Assembly (NCBI RefSeq): GCF_002068095.1
Contig: NZ_LWIG01000001.1
Span: forward strand, 872,974-936,973
Reading direction: 5' to 3'
From: Bradyrhizobium sacchari
GTDB lineage: Bacteria > Pseudomonadota > Alphaproteobacteria > Rhizobiales > Xanthobacteraceae
Length of the DNA stretch: 64,000 nt
Below are positions 36,618 through 45,822 of this stretch, in pieces (positions within the stretch are counted from its first letter, which is position 1; every line of letters begins with the position of its first letter). The position numbers and the translations under genes are program-made. The notes under the pieces were generated by a model. That model had not been told where the DNA came from. It made no database searches and worked only from the letters and a program-made list of their open reading frames with translations.

Positions 36618-37073
36618 CTACGTCTTATCTGACACACCCTCATCCGGGCCGGGGTCGCGGCCAGCCGCTGCGCTCGTGAGCCGTTCCAGATAATGCGCCC
36701 ACCCCTTCGCGTGCGCGGCCGCCTGCGCTTCGGTCGGCAAGCCGCTATGGGTCATGCGCAGCAGCGTGCCGCCGTCGCGTTCGATCAGGTCGATCTCGAT
36801 CAGGCTCGAGCCGGGCGGCACTTCCTGGCCACCCTCCCAGCCGAACGTGTAGGCCAGGCGGTGCACCGGCACGACCTCGCGGAAGGCCCCGCGGCCGACG
36901 CCGCCGCGCGGTCCGACGCCTTTGAGCAGGTAGAGCCCGCCGGGATGCGGCTCGGTGGTCGCATCAGAGCCCATCCAGCTCAGGATCTTCTCGGGGTCGG
37001 TCAGGTAGGCAAAGACGGTGGCGCGGGGGGCCGCGATCTGGGTTTCGCGTCGCACTACGAAGGATTCGGTCAT
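36618..37073 (-). CDS. SRPBCC/AHSA1-domain protein
   Basis: A 151-residue soluble protein with the START-like fold of the AHSA1 group: VRRETQIAAPRATVFAYLTD at the start, PEKILSWMG, and the late HSGLPTEAQAAAHAKGWAHY with conserved Gly-Trp. Members bind hydrophobic ligands or act with transcription regulators, and many have no known function. AGGGATG precedes the ATG at 37073. It diverges from the adenylate cyclase gene with only 65 bp between the starts, so both promoters overlap. Confidence 0.9.
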   Translation of the reverse strand: MTESFVVRRETQIAAPRATVFAYLTDPEKILSWMGSDATTEPHPGGLYLLKGVGPRGGVGRGAFREVVPVHRLAYTFGWEGGQEVPPGSSLIEIDLIERDGGTLLRMTHSGLPTEAQAAAHAKGWAHYLERLTSAAAGRDPGPDEGVSDKT

Positions 37074-37138
37074 CGGCGATCATCCCTGGGCTGACGATGG
37101 GACATGGCGGCGGCCCTGCGCTCCGTCAAGGATTGCCC

Positions 37139-38254
37139 GTGACAAACACCGCCCTGCTTCGTCATCATCGGGCCATGCATCTGTTCCCGACCCTCGCCTG
37201 GCTCGTCGATGTCGCCTCGGATTGCCCGGGGGCGGACCGCCTGCTCGCGGAACTCGGCGCGCATCTGATCGCCGACGGCGTGCCGCTCGCGGCAGGTGCC
37301 CTGACGCTTGAGGTGCCGCATCCGCTGATCGCGAAGCGGACCTGGCTATGGCGCGCCGACAATGGCAGCGTCATCGAAGCGCTCGGCTTCGCGCCGGGTG
37401 GCCTTGCGCCCGACCTGCCCAACGATGCCGGCCGCCGCTGGCTGCGCGAGGTCGCAGGCGGCGAAGTGCACGAAGATGCCGTCGGACGGGCCGATGGGCC
37501 CTTGCTCGGTTGGACCGGATCGCGTCCGTTGAGCGCCGATGACATCGAACGATTGCGCCAGGCTGCTCGCTTCGCGGCGACGCCTCTTGCCGTGCTCGCT
37601 GCGCGTGCCACGTTGCGGGCGACACTGGATGCCTATCTCGGCAAGCGCAGCGCGGAGCGGGTGCTGGCGGCACCCCTGCGGCGCGATCTCGGCGAGACCA
37701 TCCAGGCCGCGCTGCTCTATGCCGATCTGCGCAATTTCACGACCCTGTCTGAAACCGCACCGCCAGCCCAGGTCATCGCGGCACTCGACGCCTGGTTCGA
37801 CCGCACCGCCGGCGCCGTTCATGCCTTCGGCGGCGAGGTACTGAAATTCATCGGCGACGGCGTTCTCGCGATCTTTCCGGTGGTCGAGGCATCCCCGCGC
37901 CGCGCCTGCGATGCCGCCCTGCGTGCCGCAAGCGCGGCCGAAGCCGGCATGGCCTATCTCAACGCCGAGCGCCAGGCCCAAGGCTTGCCGCCGCTCGCGT
38001 TCGGCGTCGCGCTCCATCTCGGCGAGATGCTCTGGGGTAATATTGGCGCTGCCAACCGGCTCGATTTCACCGCGATCGGTCCCGCCGTCAATCTCGCCAG
38101 CAGGCTCGAGGGATTGTGCAAACGGCTCGGCCGGACGGTGCTGGTGTCGGGCGCGCTCGCCGCCGAGACGGAGACGCCGCTGATCGCGCTCGGGTCGCAT
38201 CCGCTGCGCGGCATTGCCGCACCTTGCGAGGTGTTTGCGCTGGCGGAGACGTGA
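37139..38254 (+). CDS. Class III adenylate/guanylate cyclase
   Basis: A 371-residue cytoplasmic protein. The N-terminal ~170 residues form an uncharacterised sensor-like part; residues from about 195 form a class III cyclase: LLYADLRNFTTLSE with the first metal Asp, GGEVLKFIGDGVLAIF with the second, and WGNIGAANRLDFTAIGPAVN with the adenine/ribose-binding residues. The Thr in DFTAIG, in the base-contacting region, favours neither purine clearly. It is annotated as adenylate cyclase by habit. The start is GTG at 37139 behind AAGGA; an ATG at 37097 (14 residues longer) lacks a site, and an ATG at 37175 is also possible. Confidence 0.88.
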   Translation: MTNTALLRHHRAMHLFPTLAWLVDVASDCPGADRLLAELGAHLIADGVPLAAGALTLEVPHPLIAKRTWLWRADNGSVIEALGFAPGGLAPDLPNDAGRRWLREVAGGEVHEDAVGRADGPLLGWTGSRPLSADDIERLRQAARFAATPLAVLAARATLRATLDAYLGKRSAERVLAAPLRRDLGETIQAALLYADLRNFTTLSETAPPAQVIAALDAWFDRTAGAVHAFGGEVLKFIGDGVLAIFPVVEASPRRACDAALRAASAAEAGMAYLNAERQAQGLPPLAFGVALHLGEMLWGNIGAANRLDFTAIGPAVNLASRLEGLCKRLGRTVLVSGALAAETETPLIALGSHPLRGIAAPCEVFALAET

Positions 38255-38420
38255 GGCCGGATATTGCAGGTCGTTACGTGATGGCCGCGCCAAACTCTCG
38301 GTGTCGCCCTCGCCTGGCGCGCAATAGCGCACGGGAGCCAGGATTCATAACCACAAAACTGCATTGTTGCGTCAGCTGGCAACAGCGAGTCTTCGCAAAA
38401 CGATTGCTGCGGAGCATGGG

Positions 38421-38465
38421 TCCTGGATCTGCGCGCGCTTAAGAGCGCGCTTGTCCGGGACGACG
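38421..38465. repeat. Half repeat GGTCCTGGATCTGCGCG ... TTGTCCGGGACGAC
   Basis: GGTCCTGGATCTGCGCG and CGCGCTTGTCCGGGACGAC pair around CGCGCTTAAGAGCGCG, itself a perfect hairpin. Related to the right end of 8465-8605. It lies downstream of the cyclase gene and before the convergent EVE gene. Confidence 0.55.
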
Positions 38466-38480
38466 GCGGAACAGCAGCGC

Positions 38481-38894
38481 CTACATCCCGCCCATCTTGC
38501 AGACGAGCTTCCATTCCTCTGTTGTCACCGGCTGCACCGACAGGCGCGAATATTTCACCAGGGCCATGTCGGCGAGCTTCTTGTCGGCCTTGATCGCGGC
38601 CATCGTCACCGGTGTCTTCAAGGGCTTGTCGGCTTTGATGTCGACGCAGACGAATTTTTCGGTCTTGTCGGTCGGATCGAGGTAGGCCTCCTTGATGATC
38701 TCGACGATGCCGACGATCTCCTTGCCCTCGTTGGAGTGATAGAAGAACGCCTTGTCGCCCTTTTTCATGTTCACGAGGTTCTGGCGCGCGGTGTAATTGC
38801 GCACGCTTGTCCAGGCTTCGCCCTTGGCGCCCTTCGCGACCTGCTGGTCCCAGGACCACACTGATGGTTCCGATTTCACCAGCCAGTACGCCAT
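38481..38894 (-). CDS. EVE-domain protein (thymocyte nuclear protein 1-like)
   Basis: A 137-residue protein made of one EVE domain. It opens MAYWLVKSEP, then WDQQVAKG, WTSVRNYTARQNL, and FYHSNEGKEIVGI. EVE domains share the PUA/YTH fold and bind modified bases in RNA or DNA; in bacteria many sit near restriction or RNA-modification genes. Here it follows gpsA and tsaD, the tRNA t6A enzyme, by 2 bp. The ATG at 38894 is preferred over the one at 38900 because AGAGGA is at the right distance only from the former. The exact ligand is unknown. Confidence 0.93.
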   Translation of the reverse strand: MAYWLVKSEPSVWSWDQQVAKGAKGEAWTSVRNYTARQNLVNMKKGDKAFFYHSNEGKEIVGIVEIIKEAYLDPTDKTEKFVCVDIKADKPLKTPVTMAAIKADKKLADMALVKYSRLSVQPVTTEEWKLVCKMGGM

Positions 38895-38896
38895 GC

Positions 38897-39877
38897 TCAT
38901 TCCTCTGCCTTGAAGGGACGCGTCAGCAATCCCGAGATCGCCGCGTCGATCGTGCTCCGGCCGCTCAGGATCGAAGCGACCGCTTCTGATACCGGCATCT
39001 CGATGTTTTGCGAAGCTGCGAGTTCGATCAGCACCGGCGCGGTGAATTCGCCTTCGGCGAGCTTGCCGGCAGATGGCTGCTCGCCGCGCCCGAGCGCGAG
39101 GCCGAGCGCAAAGTTGCGCGACTGCGGGCTCGAGCAGGTGAGGATCAGATCACCGAGGCCGGACAGGCCGGTGAGCGTCTCGCTGCGCGCACCGAGCGCG
39201 CGGCCGAGGCGCGTCAGCTCGGCAAAGCCGCGGGTCGTCAGGGCGGCCTGGGCCGAGGCGCCGAGCTTGCGCCCGACCGCGATGCCGACCGCGATTGCCA
39301 GCACGTTCTTGGCCGCGCCGCCGATCTCGACGCCGCGGATGTCGGTGGAGTGATAGGGGCGGAATGTCGGCGAGCCCAATGCCTGCACCAGGCTGCTCGC
39401 CAGTGCTTCATCCTTGGCTGCCAATGTCACCGCCGTCGGCAGGCCGCGCGCGACGTCGTCGGCAAAGCTCGGGCCTGACAGGATCGCCGGCAGCGCATGC
39501 GGAGCAGCCTCGGCGATCACGTCGGTCATGAACTTGTGGGTGCCGTGCTCGATTCCCTTGGCGCAGGCGATGATCGGCACCGGCTTCGTGATGTGCGAGG
39601 CCAGCATGTTGACCGCGCCGCGCAGGTGCTGCGCCGGCGTCGCGATCAGCAGCATCTCCACGCGCGACGCCTGCGCGAGATCGCTCGTCACCACGATCTC
39701 CGGCGCGAGCCGCACGCCGGGTAGCCGCGGGTTGTCGCGCGTCGATGCAATTCGCGTCGCATGCTCCGCGTTGCGCGCCCAGAGCGTCACGCTGCGTCCA
39801 GCCCGCGCCGCCACCGTCGCCAGCGCCGTCCCCCAGGCGCCCGCTCCGATCACCGCGACGGATTGGAACGTGGCCAT
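38897..39877 (-). CDS. gpsA: NAD(P)-dependent glycerol-3-phosphate dehydrogenase
   Basis: A 326-residue enzyme that reduces dihydroxyacetone phosphate to sn-glycerol 3-phosphate for phospholipid synthesis. [12 protein letters not shown] binds the nucleotide. ACAKGIE and [18 protein letters not shown] are family signatures, and [14 protein letters not shown] carries the catalytic Lys. The start at 39877 lies 2 bp after the tsaD stop, so the two genes are tightly coupled. The stop is followed by the EVE start 2 bp on. The order tsaD-gpsA-EVE is a probable operon. Confidence 0.97.
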   Translation of the reverse strand: MATFQSVAVIGAGAWGTALATVAARAGRSVTLWARNAEHATRIASTRDNPRLPGVRLAPEIVVTSDLAQASRVEMLLIATPAQHLRGAVNMLASHITKPVPIIACAKGIEHGTHKFMTDVIAEAAPHALPAILSGPSFADDVARGLPTAVTLAAKDEALASSLVQALGSPTFRPYHSTDIRGVEIGGAAKNVLAIAVGIAVGRKLGASAQAALTTRGFAELTRLGRALGARSETLTGLSGLGDLILTCSSPQSRNFALGLALGRGEQPSAGKLAEGEFTAPVLIELAASQNIEMPVSEAVASILSGRSTIDAAISGLLTRPFKAEE

Positions 39878-39879
39878 CG

Positions 39880-40971
39880 TCAGTATCCCGCCCGCGTCTT
39901 GCCGTAGCCGGCTGGTGCCGTCGCATTGGCGTCGAGCAGCCAGCGCGCGCGCGGCTGCGCCTCCATCGTGTCGGTTAGTCCCAGCGCGAGGCGCTCGGCG
40001 CCGGCCCAGGCGATCATCGCGCCATTGTCGGTGCAGAGCGCAGGCGGTGGCATGATCAATTGCGTTCCGGCCTGCCGCGCGACGTCGTGCAGCGCGCCGC
40101 GGATCGCCTGATTGGCGGCGACGCCGCCGGCGGCCACGAGCGCGCATGGTGCGCCGAACTGCTCGCGGAAAAGCTTCAGGCCAACGCTGAGCCGGTCGGC
40201 GGTCGAATCCAGCACCGCGGCCTGGAAGCTCGCGCAGAGATCGCTGATGTCCTGCGGCGCGATCTCAGGCAATCGGCTCGCTTCGGTGCGGACGGCCGTC
40301 TTCAATCCGGACAGCGAGAAATTGGCATCTGGACGTCCCTGCATCGGCCGCGGGAACGCAAACCGCGCAGCATCGCCGCTTGCCGCCGCGCGCTCGACCT
40401 GCGGGCCGCCGGGATATGGCAACCCCAGCATCTTCGCGACCTTGTCGAAGGCTTCGCCGATGGCGTCGTCAACAGTGGTGCCGAGCCGCACATACTGGCC
40501 GACGCCGGTGACCGCGACGATCTGGGTGTGGCCGCCCGAGGCGAGGAAGAGACAGTAGGGGAAATCGATTCCATCGGTGAGGCGCGGCGTCAGCGCATGC
40601 GCCTCCAGATGGTTCACCGCGACCAGCGGCGTGTCATGCACCATCGCGATCGCCTTCGCGGTGGTGAGCCCGACGATCACGCCGCCGATCAGCCCGGGCC
40701 CCGCGGCCGCGGCCACGCCGTCGAGCTGGGCATAGTCTATGCCGGCCTCGTGCATGGCACGGTCGATGATCCCGTCGAGCACGTCGACATGCGCGCGCGC
40801 GGCGATCTCCGGCACCACGCCGCCGAAGCGGGCGTGTTCCTCGACCTGCGACCGCACGATGTTGGATAGGATCTTGCCACTGCCGCCAGGCGCGCGCTCG
40901 ATCACCGCCGCGGCGGTCTCATCGCAGGTGGTTTCGATGCCCAATACCAGCATTGGCGAATTGTTATCCAA
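39880..40971 (-). CDS. tsaD: tRNA N6-threonylcarbamoyladenosine transferase
   Basis: A 363-residue ASKHA-fold enzyme that adds the threonylcarbamoyl group to A37 of tRNAs reading ANN codons. [13 protein letters not shown] opens the ATP-binding fold, NHLEAHAL gives the metal-binding His pair, and LASGGHTQI and [18 protein letters not shown] are signatures. A TTG start at 40971 with AAGGG is chosen; an ATG six codons later has no site. gpsA is coupled downstream. It diverges from hemD with 133 bp between. Confidence 0.97.
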   Translation of the reverse strand: MDNNSPMLVLGIETTCDETAAAVIERAPGGSGKILSNIVRSQVEEHARFGGVVPEIAARAHVDVLDGIIDRAMHEAGIDYAQLDGVAAAAGPGLIGGVIVGLTTAKAIAMVHDTPLVAVNHLEAHALTPRLTDGIDFPYCLFLASGGHTQIVAVTGVGQYVRLGTTVDDAIGEAFDKVAKMLGLPYPGGPQVERAAASGDAARFAFPRPMQGRPDANFSLSGLKTAVRTEASRLPEIAPQDISDLCASFQAAVLDSTADRLSVGLKLFREQFGAPCALVAAGGVAANQAIRGALHDVARQAGTQLIMPPPALCTDNGAMIAWAGAERLALGLTDTMEAQPRARWLLDANATAPAGYGKTRAGY

Positions 40972-41104
40972 TTTGCGCCCTTGCGCTCATCCGTAAAGCA
41001 GAGTTCTGGTACGTCCGGTAGCATTCCGGGGTCGGCTTGCGCAATCGTCACGCGCGGCCATTCCGGCGAAAGCGTCACCGTCACGCGGTCCGGGAACACG
41101 AGCG

Positions 41105-41851
41105 ATGTCCATTCTTGTCACACGGCCGCATCCCGACAATGAGGCGACCGCGGAAAATCTGCGCGCGCGGGGACATGCGGTGCTGCTCGCGCCGGTGCTC
41201 AAGTTCGAGCCGGTCGCTTTCCATGACGAGAGTGAAGCGGGATACGGGGCCGTCATCGTCACATCGGCCAATGCGATCCGCGCCGTCGCGCCGCAATTGC
41301 GCGACCTTGGCCTCGTGGAGCTGCCGCTGTTCGCGGTCGGTGAGCATACCGCTTCCGCTGCGCGCGACGCCGGCTTCGGCGAGGTCATCGTCGCCGGCGG
41401 CGATGCCGCTTCCCTGCGCGACAAGGTCATCCAAAGTGCGCGCGACAAGGTGCTGAAGAAGAAAAGCACGCTGCTTTATCTCGCGGGCGCGGATCTGTCG
41501 CGCGATCTCGGCGGTGAGCTCGGCGCGGAAGGATTCAACGTGGTGACGCAGACAGCCTATCGCATGGCGCCGATCAAGCACCTGCCGCGCGAGGTCTGCG
41601 AGGGCTTTGCCGCCCATGGGGTCGAGGCGGTGCTGCACTACTCCCGGCGCAGCGCGCGGGCCTTCCTGGAGGCGGCGCGGGATGAAGGTGTCGAAATCTC
41701 GGCGCTGGCGATCCCGCAATGCTGCCTGTCCGAGACGATCGCCGGCGTGCTGCGCGATGCCGGCGCGTCGCAGGTTCTGGTGGCCGCGACGCCGGACGAA
41801 ATTGCCTTATTTGACACCTTGGAGCGTGCTTTGCGGACCCGTTTGGCGTAA
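41105..41851 (+). CDS. hemD: Uroporphyrinogen-III synthase
   Basis: A 248-residue enzyme that closes the linear tetrapyrrole to uroporphyrinogen III. It starts ILVTRPHPDNEATAENLRARG and continues with VIVTSANAIRAV and VGEHTASAARDAGF, typical of HemD; VLHYSRRSARAFL lies in the second half. The sequence family is weakly conserved, so the heme-linked neighbours add confidence. It is followed by the Mic60-like and hemY-like genes in the same direction. hemC, which makes its substrate, is not in the 133-bp space before it. Confidence 0.93.
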   Translation: MSILVTRPHPDNEATAENLRARGHAVLLAPVLKFEPVAFHDESEAGYGAVIVTSANAIRAVAPQLRDLGLVELPLFAVGEHTASAARDAGFGEVIVAGGDAASLRDKVIQSARDKVLKKKSTLLYLAGADLSRDLGGELGAEGFNVVTQTAYRMAPIKHLPREVCEGFAAHGVEAVLHYSRRSARAFLEAARDEGVEISALAIPQCCLSETIAGVLRDAGASQVLVAATPDEIALFDTLERALRTRLA

Positions 41852-41953
41852 GAGGTCGGGCCGAATCCGACGCATTTGGGTCCGCCCGAGATCTGTTCCA
41901 GTGATCTGTGCAAGGGATCTGTGCAAGGTATGGAAGTGTGAGGAACCGTCACG

Positions 41954-43165
41954 ATGGCCGACGACAAGCCTGAAGACGCAGGATTGGCCCCCGACACCGG
42001 TCGCGCCAAGCGCACGCCGCCCACTATCGACCTCGAGGCGACGGACGTCTCGACCCAGCCGCAGGAGGCGGTGGGCGAGCCCGAGGCTCAGCCGGCGACC
42101 GAGCAAGCCGCGCACGAGCAGGCCAATGTCGAGGAGGCCAAGCCCGAGTCGCAACCCGAGTCGGCCGAGGAGCAGCCGTCCGTTGCTCCCGCCTCGCGGC
42201 CGATTTCACCGTGGGTCATCGCGCCGTTCTCCGGCGCGGTGGCCGCCGCAATCGTGATCGGGGTCGGCTGGATGCTGGGCTGGCCCGCAGTGCAGGCGCC
42301 GCCGGCCGCGCCGCAAGTGACAAGCGCGACGGTCGATGCGCTGAGCGGTCGTGTCGCCGCGGTCGAGGCCAAGGCCGGCAAGCCCGTCGCCGATCCGGCC
42401 ATGGCCGCGCGGATCGACGCGCTGGAGAAGTCGGCGAGCGGCCTGCGCAGCGACATCGCCAATCTGCGCGCGCAGTCCGACAAGACCGCGAGCGCACTGA
42501 ACGATACCAGATCCGCGCCGCCCACCAATGCGCCTGATATTGCCGCGCTCACCGAGCGCCTCGCGCAGCTCGAGCGCGCGAGCAAGACGGAGCGGGCCGA
42601 GCTCGCGCAGCAGGGCGAGAAGATCGCCGATGCAAGAGCGAGAGATGACAAGCCGCTGCGCTTCGTGGTGGCGGCGGCCCTGCTCGATGTGGCCGTGCGC
42701 CATGGCGATCCCTATCAGTCGCAACTGTCCACGGCGCGTTCGCTCGCCACCAAGCCCGACATGCTGAAGCCGCTCGATGCGTTTGCATCGTCGGGCATCC
42801 CGACGCCGGTCGCGCTGAGCCGCGAGCTGCTCAACATCGTGCCGAAATTGTCGCCGCCGGCGGAAGCCCCACCCGCGAATGCGGGCATCGTGGAGCGCCT
42901 TCAGGCGGGAGCGTCGAAACTCGTGCGCATCGAGCGCACCGACGGCGTCGGCAACGATCGCGGTGCCATCGTCGCGCGGGTGACGGCCGCGGCGCTCCGC
43001 AACGACTTCGTGGAGGCGCGGCGCGAGCTGAAGACGCTGCCTCAGGCCGATCGCGCGCCGGCGCAGGCCTGGCTCGACAAGGCCGACGCCCGCGACGCCG
43101 CGCTCGCAGCGTCCCGCAAATTCGCCGACGATGCCATGGCGGATCTCGCCAAATCTGCTCAATAA
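41954..43165 (+). CDS. Mic60/mitofilin-like inner-membrane protein
   Basis: A 403-residue protein. The N-terminal 80 residues are acidic, low-complexity and Glu/Ala/Pro-rich; one membrane helix (VAAAIVIGVGWMLGW) follows, then a coiled coil (about 120-220) and a conserved helical C-terminal part containing RFVVAAALLDVAVRHGDPYQ and GAIVARVTAAALRNDFVEARRE. This layout matches alphaproteobacterial Mic60, which shapes membrane invaginations as the mitochondrial protein shapes cristae. Its place between hemD and the hemY-like gene is the known conserved context. It starts 102 bp after hemD. Confidence 0.88.
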   Translation: MADDKPEDAGLAPDTGRAKRTPPTIDLEATDVSTQPQEAVGEPEAQPATEQAAHEQANVEEAKPESQPESAEEQPSVAPASRPISPWVIAPFSGAVAAAIVIGVGWMLGWPAVQAPPAAPQVTSATVDALSGRVAAVEAKAGKPVADPAMAARIDALEKSASGLRSDIANLRAQSDKTASALNDTRSAPPTNAPDIAALTERLAQLERASKTERAELAQQGEKIADARARDDKPLRFVVAAALLDVAVRHGDPYQSQLSTARSLATKPDMLKPLDAFASSGIPTPVALSRELLNIVPKLSPPAEAPPANAGIVERLQAGASKLVRIERTDGVGNDRGAIVARVTAAALRNDFVEARRELKTLPQADRAPAQAWLDKADARDAALAASRKFADDAMADLAKSAQ

Positions 43166-43201
43166 GATTCGCGCAACAATCGGCGCGTAATAGGGATCGC
43201 C

Positions 43202-44986
43202 ATGCTTCGCATCGTCCTTTTCCTTGTCCTGATTGCGCTGGCGGCGGCCGGCGCGGCCTGGGTTGCCGACCAACCCGGGGATCTCGTCCTGACCGCGGGC
43301 GGCTTCCGGGCTTCGACGACGTTGCCGAGGTTCGTGCTCTTGCTCGGCCTCTTTGCCGCCGCCGTCGTGCTGGTGTGGAGCATCCTGACCACGGTCTGGC
43401 GCATGCCGGGCCGCATGCGCCGCCGCCGTCACGAGAAGCGCCATGCGCGCGGCCGCCACGCCATCACCCATGGCCTGCTCGCGATCGGGCATGGCGACAC
43501 CGCGCTCGCCCGCCGGCACGCCGAAGCGGCGCGGCGGCATGCCCCCAACGATCCGCTCGCGCTGCTGCTGCACGCGCAGTCCGCCCAGCTCGAAGGCAAG
43601 CGCGACGAGGCCCAGCGCGTCTTCCGCGCCATGGCCGAGCGCGAGGATACGCGGCTGCTTGGCCTGCGCGGCCTGTTCATCGAGGCGCAGCGCGCCGATG
43701 ACGCGGTCGGCGCCGTGATGATCGCCGAGGAAGCGCTCAAGCTGTCGCCGTCCTCGACCTGGGCCTCGCATGCGGTGCTCGGCTTCCGCTGCGCCCGCGG
43801 CGACTGGAGCGGCGCACTCGCGATCCTCGAATCGAATCTGTCTGCGGGCCTGATCGACAAGCCGGCCTATCGCCGCCAGCGCGGCGTGCTGCTCACGGCG
43901 CGCGCGCTGGAGCTGGAAACCATGGACCGCGACGTCGCGCGCGAGAGCGTGACGGAGGCGATCAAGCTCGCGCCGACCCTGGTGCCCGCCGCGGTGCTCG
44001 CCGCAAAATTCGAGAGCGAGGCGCATCAGGTGCGTCGCGCCATGAAGCTGGTCGAGGTCGCCTGGCTCGCCAATCCGCATCCCGATCTCGCCGACGCCTA
44101 TGCCCATGTGAGGCTCGGCGATTCCGCGCGGCAGCGCCTGCAGCGGGTCGAGACGCTCGCGGCCAAGACGTCGGCCGACAAGCCCGGCCATATCGAGGGC
44201 CGGCTCGCGATCGCGCGCGCCGCGATCGATGCCTCGGAGTTCGCCCGCGCACGCGAGGTGCTGGCGCCTTATGTCAACGACCCGACCCAGCGCGTGGCGC
44301 TGCTGATGGCCGAGATCGAGCGCGCCGAGCATGGCGATAGCGGTCGTGCCCGCGCCTGGACCTTGCGTGCCGTGCGCGCCCGCCACGATCCGGCCTGGAC
44401 CGCGGACGGCTATGTCAGCGACCGCTGGCGCCCCGTCTCTCCGGTCACCGGCCGCCTCGACGCCTTCCAGTGGCAGACGCCGGTCGCGAGCCTTCCTTCC
44501 GACAAGGGCGCCACGATCGAAGCCTCCGCCTTCGAGGAAGCCATGCTGGCCGCCCCGCCGTCGAAGCGGGTGGCAGCGGCCCCGAGCCAGAGTCCGGTGG
44601 AACCAGCCGTGACGGCACCAGCCCCGGCGCCGGCGGCCCAGGACAATTCGCCCCCTGAGGCCAACGAAATCGCCAAGGAAATCGCCAAGGAAGTCGCCAA
44701 GGACGAGCCGGTGGCGGCACCGGCCGAGCCGGTCAATCCGGCCCCCGAGCCGGCCGAATCATCGCCGGTGCCGGAAACACCGGTGTTCCGGACCCGCGCC
44801 GACCTCGGCAAGCCCGCACCTGCCCCGATCCCCGCCGTCATCCCGATCGTCCGTGCCCCCGACGATCCCGGGATCGACGATGAGGGTCCGAGCGATGAAT
44901 TTACGGAACAAATCGGCACGCCCAAGGCCCATGCAAAGGCCCAGGCCGGCGGCTGGCGCGGATTCTGGTCCCGCTGGGGTGCGTGA
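43202..44986 (+). CDS. hemY: HemY-like membrane TPR protein
   Basis: A 594-residue protein with two N-terminal helices (1-22 and about 42-66) around WVADQPGDLVL, the HemY N-terminal signature. A TPR-like helical domain (about 80-420) faces the periplasm or cytoplasm. The last 160 residues are low-complexity (Pro/Ala/Glu, with a repeated IAKE motif), ending GGWRGFWSRWGA. The name follows the HemY_N family; its part in heme synthesis is unproven, and this is not protoporphyrinogen oxidase. It lies 36 bp after the Mic60-like gene and is likely in the same operon. Confidence 0.9.
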   Translation: MLRIVLFLVLIALAAAGAAWVADQPGDLVLTAGGFRASTTLPRFVLLLGLFAAAVVLVWSILTTVWRMPGRMRRRRHEKRHARGRHAITHGLLAIGHGDTALARRHAEAARRHAPNDPLALLLHAQSAQLEGKRDEAQRVFRAMAEREDTRLLGLRGLFIEAQRADDAVGAVMIAEEALKLSPSSTWASHAVLGFRCARGDWSGALAILESNLSAGLIDKPAYRRQRGVLLTARALELETMDRDVARESVTEAIKLAPTLVPAAVLAAKFESEAHQVRRAMKLVEVAWLANPHPDLADAYAHVRLGDSARQRLQRVETLAAKTSADKPGHIEGRLAIARAAIDASEFARAREVLAPYVNDPTQRVALLMAEIERAEHGDSGRARAWTLRAVRARHDPAWTADGYVSDRWRPVSPVTGRLDAFQWQTPVASLPSDKGATIEASAFEEAMLAAPPSKRVAAAPSQSPVEPAVTAPAPAPAAQDNSPPEANEIAKEIAKEVAKDEPVAAPAEPVNPAPEPAESSPVPETPVFRTRADLGKPAPAPIPAVIPIVRAPDDPGIDDEGPSDEFTEQIGTPKAHAKAQAGGWRGFWSRWGA

Positions 44987-45086
44987 GGCGCATTTCGCGC
45001 CCCGCTTGTCCTTGCCAATTCGGGCCATGCCCGATATCAGGAGCGCGCGTATCGGGACCGGCATCGCCGGGGTCCCGGCAGGGTTC

Positions 45087-45162
45087 GCCGCAATAGCTCA
45101 GTCGGTAGAGCACGTCATTCGTAATGACGGGGTCGGGGGTTCGAATCCCTCTTGCGGCACCA
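45087..45162 (+). tRNA. tRNA-Thr (anticodon CGT)
   Basis: A complete 76-nt cloverleaf with encoded CCA. Acceptor GCCGCAA pairs with TTGCGGC, the D-arm reads AGCTCAGTCGGTAGAGC, the anticodon loop TTCGTAA sits on a GTCA/TGAC stem, and the T-arm is GGGGGTTCGAATCCCTC. Discriminator A. It reads ACG codons, one isoacceptor of several, and suits a GC-rich genome. Confidence 0.97.
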
Positions 45163-45386
45163 GCCTTCGCTGGCTTGCCAGCTTCGGCCGGGCAAGCCTT
45201 TTCGTAGCGAAGCTGCTACGCCATAGCTGAAGGCGACGGCGGGCTTACCTTGCAATCCGCCTTGTTCATCCCAGGCACCCCCGTCACCAGCGACACTGGC
45301 TCGACCCAGTCCAAGTGACGTCTCTCACATAATCTCGCGCCGGCCATCCCTAGTGTCCGCCTCACGCAAACACGGGGAGATTTCAC

Positions 45387-45752
45387 ATGCGCAAGATCAT
45401 TCTGGTCGCCGCCATGGTCCTGGCTTCCGCATCTGCCGAGGCTAGCGACCGCAGCCTGTCGCTCGCTGCGGCGCCCGAGCAGACCTCTTCTCAGCCAGCA
45501 CCGGCGACAACCATCACCACGGCGCAGGTCAGCGATGTCGCACCAGCTGCCGAGACTCCGAAACATGTCGATCGTCCGCCGGCAGTCTCGGCGCCTGCTG
45601 AGGTGACTGCTCCCACCACGGCCACAACCGCCTCCGCACCGGCGGCGACCAAGCCCGCGAAGACTGCAAGGGCGGACAAGCCGAAGCACAAGCGCGGCTG
45701 GACCGAACGGCGCATCATCAGCGAGCTGCATCGCCACGGCATCTACTGGTAG
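45387..45752 (+). CDS. Small secreted Pro/Ala/Thr-rich protein
   Basis: A 121-residue protein I do not recognise. A clear signal peptide ends near AEASD. Residues 25-95 are low-complexity (Ala, Pro, Thr, Val), like a flexible linker. The C-terminus turns basic (KPAKTARADKPKHKRGW) and ends in TERRIISELHRHGIYW, a short amphipathic helix that looks conserved in type. GGGGAG precedes the ATG, so it is a real gene. It could bind to the cell wall or an acidic polymer through the basic tail, but that is only a guess from composition. Confidence 0.75.
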   Translation: MRKIILVAAMVLASASAEASDRSLSLAAAPEQTSSQPAPATTITTAQVSDVAPAAETPKHVDRPPAVSAPAEVTAPTTATTASAPAATKPAKTARADKPKHKRGWTERRIISELHRHGIYW

Positions 45753-45771
45753 GCGGCCCTTCAAAAAGCAA

Positions 45772-45795
45772 ATGGCCGGGCAAAGGCCCGGCCAT
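45772..45795. terminator. Hairpin between small secreted protein and deacetylase
   Basis: ATGGCCGGGC - AAAG - GCCCGGCCAT, a perfect 10-bp GC-rich stem. It lies 20 bp after one stop and 28 bp before the other, so it probably ends both convergent transcripts. No long T run follows, so it may also work through Rho. Confidence 0.7.
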
Positions 45796-45822
45796 GACGT
45801 TTGAGGAAGCCTTCGAGCGAGC

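Noticed and set aside
40972..41104. A hidden hemC fragment before hemD
   Set aside because: I translated this gap and found no porphobilinogen deaminase motif.
42206..44386. A 726-codon open frame on the minus strand over the Mic60 and hemY-like genes
   Set aside because: It is the antisense shadow of two clear genes in GC-rich DNA. Its protein is Arg/Gly/Gln-rich with no family motif and no ribosome site.
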